Assembly (NCBI GenBank): GCA_002364615.1 | Contig: DEYP01000025.1 | Span: forward strand, 310,001-374,000 | Origin: Arsukibacterium sp. UBA3155 | GTDB taxonomy: Bacteria; Pseudomonadota; Gammaproteobacteria; Enterobacterales; Alteromonadaceae | DNA: 64,000 nucleotides | Reading direction: 5' to 3' | Part shown: in pieces, positions 25,101-37,188 of the stretch | Layout: each line of letters begins with the position of its first letter | Position numbering within the stretch: the first letter of the stretch is position 1 | Notes under the pieces: generated by a model | Told to the model about the DNA's origin: nothing | The model's input: the letters and a program-made list of their open reading frames with translations, nothing else | The model's database searches: none | Position numbers and translations under genes: made by a program

Positions 25101-26678
25101 CTATTCCCACTCGATGGTGGCTGGTGGCTTGCCGGAGATATCGTAAACTACGCGGGAAATACCATTAATTTCATTAATGATCCGGTTCGACACCTTGCCC
25201 AGCATGTCATACGGCAAATGCGCCCAGTGTGCAGTCATAAAATCGATAGTTTCCACCGCACGCAAGGAGACAACCCAATCGTATTTACGGGCATCACCCA
25301 TGACACCGACTGATTTTACCGGTAAGAATACCGCAAAGGCCTGGCTGACTTTATTATATAAATCGGCTTTATGCAGCTCTTCAATAAAGATGGCATCGGC
25401 ACGGCGCAGTAAATCGCAGTATTCTTTCTTAATTTCGCCCAGCACCCGCACACCTAAGCCTGGCCCCGGGAACGGGTGGCGATACAACATGTCGTATGGC
25501 AGGCCCAGTTCCAGACCCACTTTGCGTACTTCGTCTTTAAACAGTTCACGCAGCGGCTCTACTAAACCCAGCTTCATGTGCGCCGGTAAACCACCGACGT
25601 TATGGTGCGATTTAATGACATGGGCTTTACCGGTGGCAGAGCCAGCCGATTCAATCACATCAGGGTAAATGGTGCCCTGCGCCAGCCACTTGGCATTTTC
25701 CAGCTTCTGCGACTCTTCATCGAACACTTCAACAAACACACGGCCGATAATTTTACGCTTAGCTTCTGGTTCATTTTCACCGGCTAAGGCATCAAGGAAA
25801 CGCTGCTCGGCATCAATTTTAATTATGTTCAGGCCAAAATGGTCACCAAACATATCCATTACCTGTTTGCCTTCGTTTAACCGCAGCAAGCCGTTATCCA
25901 CAAAAACACAGGTTAAATTGCTACCTATCGCCCGGTGCAAAAGCATGGCGGTTACTGAACTGTCTACCCCGCCTGATAAACCCAGAATGACCCGATCAGT
26001 ACCAATTTGCTGCTTTAAACGGGCAACTGCATCTTCAATAATGGTCGCTGGGGTCCACAGTTTGTCGCAACCACAAATATTGACCACGAACTGCTCAAGC
26101 ATCCGCAGGCCCTGGCGGGTGTGGGTAACTTCGGGGTGGAATTGCACACCATAAAACTGGCGTGCCTCATCGACCATACCGGCATGCGGGCAAGTGGTGG
26201 TCTGAGCGCAGGTAACAAAACCCTCAGGTACACTGATCACTTTGTCACCATGGCTCATCCAGACATCCAGCAAGGCATTGCCATTGCCGCCAATATGATC
26301 TTCAATTTTGGCAAAAAAGTCATTAGCAGCAATCACTTCAACCTGAGCATAACCAAACTCACGTAAATCAGAACCCTGCACCTTACCGCCCAGCTGCTCG
26401 GCCATGGTTTGCATACCGTAGCAAATGCCCAGCACCGGTACGCCGGCATTAAACACATACTCTGGCGCCCTTGGTGAGCCGGCTTCGGTAACACTTTCCG
26501 GGCCGCCTGATAAAATAATACCGGTAGGGTTAAATTCGCGAATTTGCTCGTCGCTGACATCCCAGGCCCACAACTCACAATACACGCCAATTTCGCGCAC
26601 ACGACGAGCAATAAGCTGGGTATACTGCGAACCAAAATCCAAGATTAAAATACGATGGTGGTGAATGTTCTTGCTCAT
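25101..26678 (-). CDS. guaA: GMP synthase (glutamine-hydrolysing)
   Basis: 525 residues, normal length. An N-terminal class I glutamine amidotransferase has the catalytic Cys in [10 protein letters not shown] and the His/Glu pair in [10 protein letters not shown]. The ATP-pyrophosphatase domain follows with [12 protein letters not shown], and the C-terminal dimerisation domain ends PPATIEWE. It converts XMP to GMP. It sits directly downstream of guaB, separated by a strong hairpin at 26699-26719 that may tune its expression relative to guaB. Confidence 0.98.
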   Translation of the reverse strand: MSKNIHHHRILILDFGSQYTQLIARRVREIGVYCELWAWDVSDEQIREFNPTGIILSGGPESVTEAGSPRAPEYVFNAGVPVLGICYGMQTMAEQLGGKVQGSDLREFGYAQVEVIAANDFFAKIEDHIGGNGNALLDVWMSHGDKVISVPEGFVTCAQTTTCPHAGMVDEARQFYGVQFHPEVTHTRQGLRMLEQFVVNICGCDKLWTPATIIEDAVARLKQQIGTDRVILGLSGGVDSSVTAMLLHRAIGSNLTCVFVDNGLLRLNEGKQVMDMFGDHFGLNIIKIDAEQRFLDALAGENEPEAKRKIIGRVFVEVFDEESQKLENAKWLAQGTIYPDVIESAGSATGKAHVIKSHHNVGGLPAHMKLGLVEPLRELFKDEVRKVGLELGLPYDMLYRHPFPGPGLGVRVLGEIKKEYCDLLRRADAIFIEELHKADLYNKVSQAFAVFLPVKSVGVMGDARKYDWVVSLRAVETIDFMTAHWAHLPYDMLGKVSNRIINEINGISRVVYDISGKPPATIEWE

Positions 26679-26698
26679 AACAACCTTTGAAAAATAAG

Positions 26699-26719
26699 AC
26701 GGCGGGCCAGGCCCGCCGT
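26699..26719 (-). terminator. hairpin between guaB and guaA
   Basis: A near-perfect palindrome, ACGGCGGGCC, A, GGCCCGCCGT, is followed on the minus strand by CTTATTTTTC. It lies 15 bases after the guaB stop and 20 bases before the guaA start. It looks like an intrinsic terminator allowing partial readthrough into guaA. Confidence 0.65.
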
Positions 26720-26734
26720 GAAAACCGACTGTTG

Positions 26735-29698
<2,964 letters not shown>

Positions 29699-29785
29699 AT
29701 GCTTTGAAGAGTGACACTTCAAATTAATTTCTATCTGACCCAAAATGTTCCAACCTATCTTGCTTGAGATAGCAGTCAGCAGGGT

Positions 29786-30325
29786 TCAATCTGACTTTGG
29801 CACCAGCACTTTTAAACCATGATCTGAGTTTAAAAATAGCTCAATACCTTGTTCAAGTTTCTCCAGCACCTCGTAATGTTGCTCCATTACCGTTGGCGGC
29901 ACACAAGCACTGGTCATATGTAAACCGTCAGCTTGTGGTACGGAAAACATCGAAACTGCTGATTGATCTTTCGTTATCGTAAAAATATGGTTGCTAATGC
30001 TATCGCCAAGCCTGGTTTTGCGTTGAATAAAGAATGTTTTATAACTGTAGTTTGCATCTTCTGGATGGGCGACCACCACTACATCAGTATCGCTTAGCTG
30101 ATCCATTTCGATATAGGTCTGCAGCTCATCAGTTTCCGCGTCAGAAAAAAGCACTGAACTAAACGGTGTATTGCTGCCATCGGTGGAAGAGGTTTTCCGG
30201 TAGTCGTTATCTGCAATCTGGGAGTAACTTGTCGGAATAAACCAGTTGCAGCCCAGGTAATTGTGGCTGGCGGCCTCACTAATGCAGGCCATTAATAAGA
30301 GCAGTGTATATAAACACCTAATCAA
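29786..30325 (-). CDS. exported protein, paralogue of the adjacent gene, unknown function
   Basis: 179 residues with a signal peptide (hydrophobic about 5-17, cleavage near EAAS). The mature part begins HNYLGCNWFIP and ends with MTSACVPP, then EQHYEVLEKLEQGIELFLNS and LKVLVP. The upstream gene product has the same framework (NYMDCEWSIP, MTSGC, EQHYNVLQQIEHG, MQVLVP), so the pair arose by tandem duplication. The spaced Cys residues may form a disulfide in the periplasm. Its ATG overlaps the stop of that gene (ATGA). No known family was recognised. It could be a periplasmic immunity or envelope protein; this is an inference from layout. Confidence 0.75.
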   Translation of the reverse strand: MIRCLYTLLLLMACISEAASHNYLGCNWFIPTSYSQIADNDYRKTSSTDGSNTPFSSVLFSDAETDELQTYIEMDQLSDTDVVVVAHPEDANYSYKTFFIQRKTRLGDSISNHIFTITKDQSAVSMFSVPQADGLHMTSACVPPTVMEQHYEVLEKLEQGIELFLNSDHGLKVLVPKSD

Positions 30326-30867
30326 GGCACCAAAACCTGCATACCATGTTCACTTTTCAAAAATTCCGAGAAACCATGTTCTATTTGCTGAAGCACATTG
30401 TAATGTTGCTCAACCTGCGAAAACTCGGCGCATCCACTAGTCATGGCAAGTGCATCCGCTTTGCTAAGACCTAACAACGCAAGCATTTTGTCGTCTTTAA
30501 TAATTCTTAGCTGTGCCACTATAAATGGTGTACCAAAACTTTCCTTCCGGATATACGATGATAAATATTTAAATCTATCTCCTGGCTGTGCAGTATGTGC
30601 CACAAGCAGCACCTCGCTATCAGCATCGCTATTTAGCTGAAGGTAATGATTAACATCAGTTCCTGAGTCATGAGTGAACATAATCGAAGCCGGTGTCCAG
30701 TTTTCTAAATCGTCTTCGTCAACGCTATTGCTGTACTCGAACTCAGCTTTTTGATTAAAGCCAGCTGGAATACTCCACTCACAATCCATGTAATTCTGGC
30801 TTTTAGCCTGACAGGCTGCAGCGCAAACCAATAAACTTAATAAACCAATACTTTTAATCAGATTCAT
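30322..30867 (-). CDS. exported protein, paralogue of the adjacent gene, unknown function
   Basis: 181 residues with a signal peptide (hydrophobic about 8-18; ACQAKS at the cleavage region, where the Cys may also serve as a lipobox in CAAAC). The mature domain shares several conserved blocks with the downstream paralogue, including NY..C.W.IP near the start and a C-terminal QHY..L...E.G helix. Its ATG overlaps the stop of the upstream 173-residue gene (ATGA). The three genes are thus translationally coupled, and their products probably act together. Function is unknown. Confidence 0.75.
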   Translation of the reverse strand: MNLIKSIGLLSLLVCAAACQAKSQNYMDCEWSIPAGFNQKAEFEYSNSVDEDDLENWTPASIMFTHDSGTDVNHYLQLNSDADSEVLLVAHTAQPGDRFKYLSSYIRKESFGTPFIVAQLRIIKDDKMLALLGLSKADALAMTSGCAEFSQVEQHYNVLQQIEHGFSEFLKSEHGMQVLVP

Positions 30868-31385
30868 GGGTTTATCACTCGATGATTATTTTTGTCCGAA
30901 TAATGTAAAGCTTCAATCCTAACTTCTAAGCCAAGAGTCCACCATACGGTGATATCAATTGGCATACCGCTGGCAACCGTTGTAGGCCCCAGAATTTTCG
31001 CCACCAGCCCCAAGGCGCCTTTTGGAGTGCCAGCTATAATCATTGGCGTGTCTGACTTAAGAAAATCTGCTTGCAGCAAATGAATGGCAATTTTTCGTAA
31101 ATGAAAAATCTCATTATTTATAGCCTCACGGAGCTGCCCATCAGTATATCTGGCGACATTGATCCCCTGACCAAGCATCATAACTCGGAATTCCTGCATT
31201 GATATATTGCTGAGTCTTTTAATTTCATCAACCGTTGCATTCCGCATCCGCGCTGCTAAAACCCGATCAATAGTCACACTCTTGTCTTTTACAGAAGCGC
31301 CAGCTATCGCCTGCTTTTTTCGTAATTCTTTACTGGTACTGGGGAACAGCGTTGCACCGCCAATAAGTAGTTGAATAGTTGCCAT
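30864..31385 (-). CDS. hypothetical protein, first gene of a coupled three-gene operon
   Basis: 173 residues from MATIQLLIGGATLFPSTSK (ten extra upstream codons are open but unsupported). There is no signal peptide. A helical, basic central part (KELRKKQ, RVLAARMRNATVDEIKR, LREAINNEIFHLRKIAIHLL) precedes a Gly/Ala-rich hydrophobic stretch (APKGALGLVAKILG type, about 120-135) and a final WWTLGLEVRIEAL strand. I do not recognise a family. Position suggests a cytoplasmic or secreted partner of the two exported paralogues downstream, for instance an effector with two periplasmic protectors, but no sequence motif proves this. Confidence 0.65.
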   Translation of the reverse strand: MATIQLLIGGATLFPSTSKELRKKQAIAGASVKDKSVTIDRVLAARMRNATVDEIKRLSNISMQEFRVMMLGQGINVARYTDGQLREAINNEIFHLRKIAIHLLQADFLKSDTPMIIAGTPKGALGLVAKILGPTTVASGMPIDITVWWTLGLEVRIEALHYSDKNNHRVINP

Positions 31386-31755
31386 AGTCAGTCCCTTGTC
31401 ACAAAATAAAACCAAAGTTTACACCCAGTATATTATTTTGCAACAATTGACGGAGCTGTGCTGCGTTTGTTGGCAGAGTTACAGATGCGTTTTAAACCAG
31501 CAAACAGCTAAAAGCCGCAGATAAGGTCGCCATTAAACTGGCAGAGGGTGGCTTTGATGCTGAGGTAACAAAGTTGTCGGGGGTTTAGCTGGTTATAAAT
31601 TTGTTTTTTGAGGTTTCCTTTAGGATAAATCGCACGATTTAATCACTTTGTCCGCTTTGTGTTATTGGCTATACTTGTGCTGTATTTTCAAATATCCGGC
31701 AAAATATTGTTACTATGCAAGCATTACCCTGCTTCACACACTGCTCTGGCTAAAC
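31386..31755. other. 370-base stretch without a credible gene; holds a short protein-like remnant
   Basis: No full gene is visible. A plus-strand frame at 31496-31588 reads KQLKAADKVAIKLAEGGFDA then EVTKLSGV and stops. It has no start and looks like the tail of a lost gene. The promoter of the three-gene operon is expected at the left side. Confidence 0.4.
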
Positions 31756-31842
31756 TTAATGAGAAGTTTTGCGAGGAGGCCTTCCTGCCGGGTGCGGCCC
31801 GTGCTGCGGACCTTCAGCCTTAACCGTTTCGCCATGGAATCA
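31756..31842 (-). other. conserved-looking YHYH-protein tail beyond an in-frame TGA
   Basis: After the TGA at 31840-31842 the same frame continues for 27 codons: FHGETVKAEGPQHGPHPAGR then PPRKTSH, and TAA. YHYH-domain proteins usually carry a Gly-Cys-aromatic segment shortly after the last YHYH motif, and here the sequence is FIG, TGA, FHGE. The TGA thus sits where Cys (TGC or TGT) is expected. A nonsense mutation is the simplest explanation. Confidence 0.65.
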
Positions 31843-32778
31843 GCCAATAAACTTGTTTTCGCTGGGGCTTGCAGCATGATAGTGATAGCCCCTGATCTTA
31901 TCTTCATGCCCTCTGCAGTCATCAAGTAACTCCGATTCTTTTCCATCAGCACTTTTTAATGCATAGATACCATATCCATCAGAGGCGTAACCTACTAATG
32001 CAGAGTGCCCGTCGTCGCCGACAATTTTGTCAGTACAGCCAGTGGTGGCGTGATAGTGATAGCCTTGATGAACGTTAGTGTGGCCACCACAATCATCGAA
32101 TGCAGCTATTGTATACGCACCTAAAATTGCATCAACAGGGGCTGCCATTGAAAGTTCGGTACCATCTAACGCGATACCGACAGAATGCAGACGGCCGGGA
32201 CGGGAGGCGGGAATGGGTGTTGTTGGAATAAGAAAACTTCGGGAGAAATCGTCATCAAGGTAAGACAGCTCACACTCAATGCAATTTTGCATATACTCTG
32301 CTTCAACATCTGGCTTTGCTGCTCCTAAGCAAGCCTCTTTAGTCGCGGTATAGCGCACTTCTTTGGTAGCTGCTTCATACACCAGCCACTTATCGTCACT
32401 ATAGTAGTGTCCTAATTTAAGAATGAATTCTCCGGTTAGGTCTACCAGCTCGCCAGTACCATCTTTACTAAACCATGCTCCGCTTGTCTCTGCGCCATCA
32501 TCGAGTGTTCTTGGGCAAAAAGGGCCAGGTGTTCGTCCTGCAGGAGCACCATTTGTCACAAGCTGATAGCAGGTTGTTTTAGTGCCTTCGGCAGTAACAC
32601 AGTCAACTATTTTTGGTTGTCGAGTAAATGCGTCTTTAGCAAACATAGCGAGATCTATGCCTTGCACTTGCGCTTCTGCGGTCTGAACTTTGTCATGCGC
32701 ATCAACCAACCCGGCTATTATCAACGTGCTGAACAAACAGGTGCCGGTTAACAATCTACGATTCAATATACTCACCAA
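31840..32778 (-). CDS. secreted YHYH-domain protein, frame shortened by TGA
   Basis: 312 residues with a signal peptide (about 1-27, cleavage near VDAHD). The YHYH domain occupies about 185-312, with two YHYHA motifs (GYHYHATTGC and GYHYHAASPS), DDCGGHTN and DDCRGHEDKI. The Cys and His pattern suggests disulfides and perhaps metal binding; the family function is unknown to me. The open frame ends at TGA within the domain, and 27 further family-like codons follow in frame (31756-31842), so the annotated product lacks its natural C-terminus. It lies 69 bases downstream of the RND pump gene on the same strand and may be the last gene of that operon. Confidence 0.8.
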   Translation of the reverse strand: MVSILNRRLLTGTCLFSTLIIAGLVDAHDKVQTAEAQVQGIDLAMFAKDAFTRQPKIVDCVTAEGTKTTCYQLVTNGAPAGRTPGPFCPRTLDDGAETSGAWFSKDGTGELVDLTGEFILKLGHYYSDDKWLVYEAATKEVRYTATKEACLGAAKPDVEAEYMQNCIECELSYLDDDFSRSFLIPTTPIPASRPGRLHSVGIALDGTELSMAAPVDAILGAYTIAAFDDCGGHTNVHQGYHYHATTGCTDKIVGDDGHSALVGYASDGYGIYALKSADGKESELLDDCRGHEDKIRGYHYHAASPSENKFIG

Positions 32779-32847
32779 AACCTCCTTTCACGTTGTTTAA
32801 AGGGCTTTAACATCACCACTGGGTATTTTGGTGATGCTCGTTAACCT

Positions 32848-35800
32848 CTAACGTTGCCACTTACCTTTAAATTCTTCTAACAACAGATAGTTAATCGGTA
32901 CTAAAATCAGCGTGATAAAGGTCGCGAATAAAATACCAAAGCCCAGCGACACCGCCATCGGAATTAAAAACTGCGCTTGGGTCGACTTTTCAAACAACAA
33001 TGGCATCAAGCCGATAAATGTGGTTAAGCTGGTCAGCATTACCGGTCTGAACCTTGATGCACCTGCGGTCAAAATAGCGGTTGTTAATGCCATGCCTTGC
33101 TGGCGTTTTTTATTAATGTAGTCGACTAACACCAGGGAGTCATTGACCACAATACCTACTAAAGCCAGCAATCCCAGTAAACTAAAAATGGTTAAATCCA
33201 TTCCCATTATCCAATGGCCGACTATGGCACCTATAGCCCCAAAAGGGATGACGCTCATGACTACTAAAGGCTGCGTATACGACTTAAAGGGAATCGCGAG
33301 TAATACATAAATAACAAAAAGAACAATAATTAAGCCTGTGCCTAATGAGCCAAAAGAGTCCCGCTGCTCTTCCGCTTCGCCTTCAAGAGCATAGCTTACC
33401 CCCGGGTATTGCAACACCAAGTCTGCCATATACGAATTTAAATCGTCTTGTAACACGGTCATATTGGTGTTGTTTTTATCCACATCGGCCGTCACGCTGA
33501 TGGTTCGGTATCTATCGATTCGTCGAATACTCGAAGGACTCTGGCTTGGCGTTAGTGTCGCGATACTCGATAGCGGAACGGTTGCGCCATCGCCAACATC
33601 AATCAGCATATTGGTCAGGCTTGAAAGCGACTGGCGCTCTGTTAACGGTAGCCTTAACATGACTTTGACATCGTCACGGCCACGTTGAATACGCTGTACT
33701 TGAGAGCCAAAAAAGGCGTTTCTGATTTGCCCTGAAACGTTGGCCCGGGTTAAACCCAGCGCCTCACCCTGTTTGTTTAACTCAATTTGCAGCTCTTGTT
33801 TACCGTCTGAAAGGCTATCAGCAATGTCATAAACCGTTGGATAGGTGTTCAATCGCGCAATCACTTTATTGGCCACTTCCTCAAGTACAATGACATCGTT
33901 AGCACTTAAGCGCACATCGATAGGGTCGGATGAACGCCCTAACTCGGCGCGGTAACTAATCGATTCTGCACCGGGAATATCGCCAATTAACTTGCGCCAT
34001 TCGTTGAGTAACTGCCCGGATGTGATGCTGGAACTGCGCGATTCTGGTGGGGTAATTTCAAACCTGACACTTCCTTCGTTTGTGGTGCCACCTCTACCGC
34101 CTGTGGTCGCCAGGATATCAAGCACGATGCTGTCGTTGGTATCTGCATCGGTGTATTTTTCTTGCAACTGCTTTGCACTGTCTGCCATTTTTACAATGTA
34201 TTTGTTGGTAATATCAAATGCCGTACCAGAGGGCATTGTCAAACTTACTCGTATGGTTTCACTTGGAATTCGCGGAAAAAAAACAAATCGGGTCCATCCA
34301 CTCATAATCAGGACTAAAATAATCGCAAAGACACTGACAAACAGCGAAAGCGTGGTCCATTTGTACTTCACGCATTTTACTAACGCCGGCTGATAAGAGG
34401 TTAATATTGCCCGCTCAAAACCATCGGCGAACTTTTGCTGATAATGGTCAAATTTACTCTGCTTCGTTTTTTGGGTACGCAGTTTCAGGTGCTTCAAATG
34501 AGAGGGTAGAATAAACTTTGACTCAATCAGCGACAGCAATAGCACCGGAATCACGACAAACGGGATCTGCGCAAAAATATCGCCGCGCTGCCCTTCAATA
34601 AACGCCAATGGTAAAAATGCGGCAACGGTCGTTAACACGCCGAAGGTGACAGGAGTTGCGACTTCCAGGGTACCTTCAATCGCTGCTTGCTCTCCCGATT
34701 TTGCCTTGCCCATATGCGTATAAATGTTTTCACCGGTGACAATGGCATCATCAACCACAATGCCTAACACCAGAATAAAGCCAAATAAACTCATAATATT
34801 CAGCGTAATGCCAAAAAATGGCATGATAATAAAGGCGCCCATAAAGGATACCGGGATACCAATAAACACCCAGAAAGCAATGGATGGGCGCAAAAACAAG
34901 GTAAGCAGAATAAGCACCAAAATGCCGCCCTGCAGCGCGTTGCTGGTTAGCGTTGAAATCCGGTTTTTTACAATTAACGAATCATCGTCCCAATAGCTCA
35001 GGGTAAAGCCCTGCGGCAATGCGCTTTGGTGCTCATCGACGTACTTTTTCACTTTATCGGCCACTTCAATTGCGCTTTGCTGGCCAATTCTGTACACCTC
35101 AATAAAGGCACCTTGCTGACCATTAAAGCGGGTACGCACCGGGGTTTCTTCAAAACCATCCTGAATGTCGGCGATGTCGCCTAAGCGAATGATAGAGCCA
35201 TCGCTGTTGGTTTTAATGGCGATATTGGCAAATTCATCTGCACGATAAGCCTGGCCTTTCGATCGCAGTAACACATCGCCACTGTCGGTTTTTAAATTGC
35301 CTGCTGAGATATCAACACTGGAGTTATCGATGATGTTGGAGACCTGGCTAATGCTTAACTCAAGCTCTCTTATTTTATCTAAGCTCAGTTCAATGGCAAT
35401 TTCGTAATCACGGATGCCGTCTAATTCAACTTGCGTTACGCCCTCAAGCGCCAGTAGTTCATCGCGCACCTTTTCAGCGTATTCACGAACTTCTTTTTCG
35501 CCATAGGGCGCGGTAACCGCTACGGTGATGACATCGCGCTTGCGGTCGGCTAATGCCACCACCGGGTTTTCTGCTTCTGCGGGAAAGGTATTTATCGCAT
35601 CAACCCGACTTTTAATATCGGCAAGCAGATCACGTCGATCATAGGCGCTATCAAGCTCAAAACTGACACTGCCACGACCTTCAGATGACTGGCTAACAAT
35701 TTTTGCTATGCCCTCAAGGTCTTGTACCGCCTCCTCAATACGGATGGTAATACCTTGTTCGATATCTTCCGGGGTTGCGCCATCCAGCGTCACACTAACG

Positions 35801-35934
35801 TTGACGATATCAATTTCAAAAGAGGGGAATACCTCTAACGGAATACGATTAGATAAGCTATATAAGCCCGCAGCAATAATGGTGATCATCAGTAAATTTG
35901 CGGCAACAGAGTTTTTTGCAAACCAGGCAATCAT
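32848..35934 (-). CDS. RND efflux pump, inner-membrane transporter (HAE1 type)
   Basis: 1028 residues with the two-fold repeated RND layout: helix 1 at about 10-27, a periplasmic porter domain, helices at about 335-480, a second porter domain, and final helices at about 865-1015. Typical sequences include VEVFPSFEIDIVNVSVTLDG near the start and GIVVDDAIVTGENIYTHM, whose paired Asp residues lie on the proton relay helix. It exchanges protons for substrates and works with the adaptor and outer-membrane genes immediately upstream. Its ATG directly follows the adaptor stop. The substrate is not predictable; the divergent AcrB relatives of this type export drugs or lipophilic compounds. Confidence 0.95.
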   Translation of the reverse strand: MIAWFAKNSVAANLLMITIIAAGLYSLSNRIPLEVFPSFEIDIVNVSVTLDGATPEDIEQGITIRIEEAVQDLEGIAKIVSQSSEGRGSVSFELDSAYDRRDLLADIKSRVDAINTFPAEAENPVVALADRKRDVITVAVTAPYGEKEVREYAEKVRDELLALEGVTQVELDGIRDYEIAIELSLDKIRELELSISQVSNIIDNSSVDISAGNLKTDSGDVLLRSKGQAYRADEFANIAIKTNSDGSIIRLGDIADIQDGFEETPVRTRFNGQQGAFIEVYRIGQQSAIEVADKVKKYVDEHQSALPQGFTLSYWDDDSLIVKNRISTLTSNALQGGILVLILLTLFLRPSIAFWVFIGIPVSFMGAFIIMPFFGITLNIMSLFGFILVLGIVVDDAIVTGENIYTHMGKAKSGEQAAIEGTLEVATPVTFGVLTTVAAFLPLAFIEGQRGDIFAQIPFVVIPVLLLSLIESKFILPSHLKHLKLRTQKTKQSKFDHYQQKFADGFERAILTSYQPALVKCVKYKWTTLSLFVSVFAIILVLIMSGWTRFVFFPRIPSETIRVSLTMPSGTAFDITNKYIVKMADSAKQLQEKYTDADTNDSIVLDILATTGGRGGTTNEGSVRFEITPPESRSSSITSGQLLNEWRKLIGDIPGAESISYRAELGRSSDPIDVRLSANDVIVLEEVANKVIARLNTYPTVYDIADSLSDGKQELQIELNKQGEALGLTRANVSGQIRNAFFGSQVQRIQRGRDDVKVMLRLPLTERQSLSSLTNMLIDVGDGATVPLSSIATLTPSQSPSSIRRIDRYRTISVTADVDKNNTNMTVLQDDLNSYMADLVLQYPGVSYALEGEAEEQRDSFGSLGTGLIIVLFVIYVLLAIPFKSYTQPLVVMSVIPFGAIGAIVGHWIMGMDLTIFSLLGLLALVGIVVNDSLVLVDYINKKRQQGMALTTAILTAGASRFRPVMLTSLTTFIGLMPLLFEKSTQAQFLIPMAVSLGFGILFATFITLILVPINYLLLEEFKGKWQR

Positions 35935-37185
35935 TTACTTCTCCTGCTTTGTTGAATTTGCCGGGCCAGGTCCTTTGTCAGCTGCAAGGGGCCGCTTTTC
36001 AGGTACCCGTGCAGGTTTAGCGCTTTCATTGCCAGCAACCCGCACTGCGGTGCCAGAACTCACTTGCCCTAAAGGCGTTATTACCAATAATTGTCCCGCT
36101 TCCAGCCCTGATTTTATCAGCGCATACTGGTCATTTTGCCAGGCTATTTTCACGTCCTTACGCAATAGCACACCATCCTGCTCTATATACACATAACTGC
36201 CCTGATAAATTGCCGTGACCGGCACACTTAAGGCATCTTCAATTGTTTTGCCTTCAATTTGTGCACTGACATACTCGCCAATTTTTATGCTAAAACCGCG
36301 TTCTAAATTTTGTTCAAACGGATTGTTGATTTGTGCCACCACATACAACTGGCGGGACACCGAATTAATTTCGCTTTCTGTGCGCACCACTTTACCGGTC
36401 CAGCTTTGCTTGCCGATTAAATCAGAGGTAAATGTCACATTAATCGCCTTAGCCGTAGACGAGTTGTCAATATTGGTCTCGGGTAACTCAACGAAGGCTA
36501 AGTCGCTATTATTAATAGCTAACCTGACTTCCAGATAATCGGTTGCGTATATTTCAGCTAGCACAGTGTTGCTAGATACCACGGTTCCTAAATCAACATC
36601 CTGGCTTATCACTCGACCACTATATGGCGCAATTATTTTGGTCCGTGACAGCGCGAGTTGCGCTATTTTAAGCTGGGCCTGCGCCGAAATTAAATTGGCG
36701 TTGGCACTTTCTTGCTGAGGTATGCGTAGCACTAAATCGCTTGCTTGTTGCTCATTTCCTAAGCGCTTCCAGTCCAGAGCAGCCTGTTCAACACGCGCCA
36801 GCTCTTCAGTTAAATTTTGTTGTGCGGTAATTAAATTGGCTTTGGCAATATTCACTTCAGCGAGGTAATCGCTGTCGTCAATGGCGACCAGTAAATCACC
36901 TTTAGTGAAAAAACCACCATCGCGAAAAGCCTCATCTACAAACAGTACCTGGCCGGAAACCTGCGACATTAATGCACTTGCTGTGCGAGGTTTAACCACA
37001 CCGTAGCTATCGAGTTTTATGCGAAATGGCTGACGTTTAAGCGGTAATATTTCAACCGTTAAGGCGGCAGCGCCATTTGGCATAGCGCGCTCAGTACTCG
37101 GTGGGTTTGTATAAATGAGCGCTACAGCGATAACAGTAATGCCGCATACCAGCAGAGGTAAAATGACTTTTTTAGATAGTTTCAT
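35935..37185 (-). CDS. efflux RND transporter periplasmic adaptor subunit
   Basis: 416 residues. It has an N-terminal membrane anchor (about 7-26), lipoyl halves around VSGQVLFVDEAFRDGG and IIAPYSGRVISQDVDLGT, a coiled-coil hairpin between them (about 115-175), and a beta-barrel with the ALSVPVTAIYQGSYVYIEQ segment. A Pro/Ala/Lys-rich tail ends the protein. It links the inner-membrane pump to the outer-membrane channel. It is the middle gene of the three-gene efflux operon, 3 bases after the outer-membrane factor gene. Confidence 0.94.
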   Translation of the reverse strand: MKLSKKVILPLLVCGITVIAVALIYTNPPSTERAMPNGAAALTVEILPLKRQPFRIKLDSYGVVKPRTASALMSQVSGQVLFVDEAFRDGGFFTKGDLLVAIDDSDYLAEVNIAKANLITAQQNLTEELARVEQAALDWKRLGNEQQASDLVLRIPQQESANANLISAQAQLKIAQLALSRTKIIAPYSGRVISQDVDLGTVVSSNTVLAEIYATDYLEVRLAINNSDLAFVELPETNIDNSSTAKAINVTFTSDLIGKQSWTGKVVRTESEINSVSRQLYVVAQINNPFEQNLERGFSIKIGEYVSAQIEGKTIEDALSVPVTAIYQGSYVYIEQDGVLLRKDVKIAWQNDQYALIKSGLEAGQLLVITPLGQVSSGTAVRVAGNESAKPARVPEKRPLAADKGPGPANSTKQEK

Positions 37186-37188
37186 CGG

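Noticed and set aside
31780-31840. Selenocysteine insertion element after the YHYH TGA
   Set aside because: No convincing stem-loop at the expected distance by eye; kept only as a low-probability explanation.
31734-31952. 72-residue minus-strand frame overlapping the end of the YHYH gene
   Set aside because: Read in a different frame from the YHYH protein, whose own frame carries the family-like tail in the same bases.
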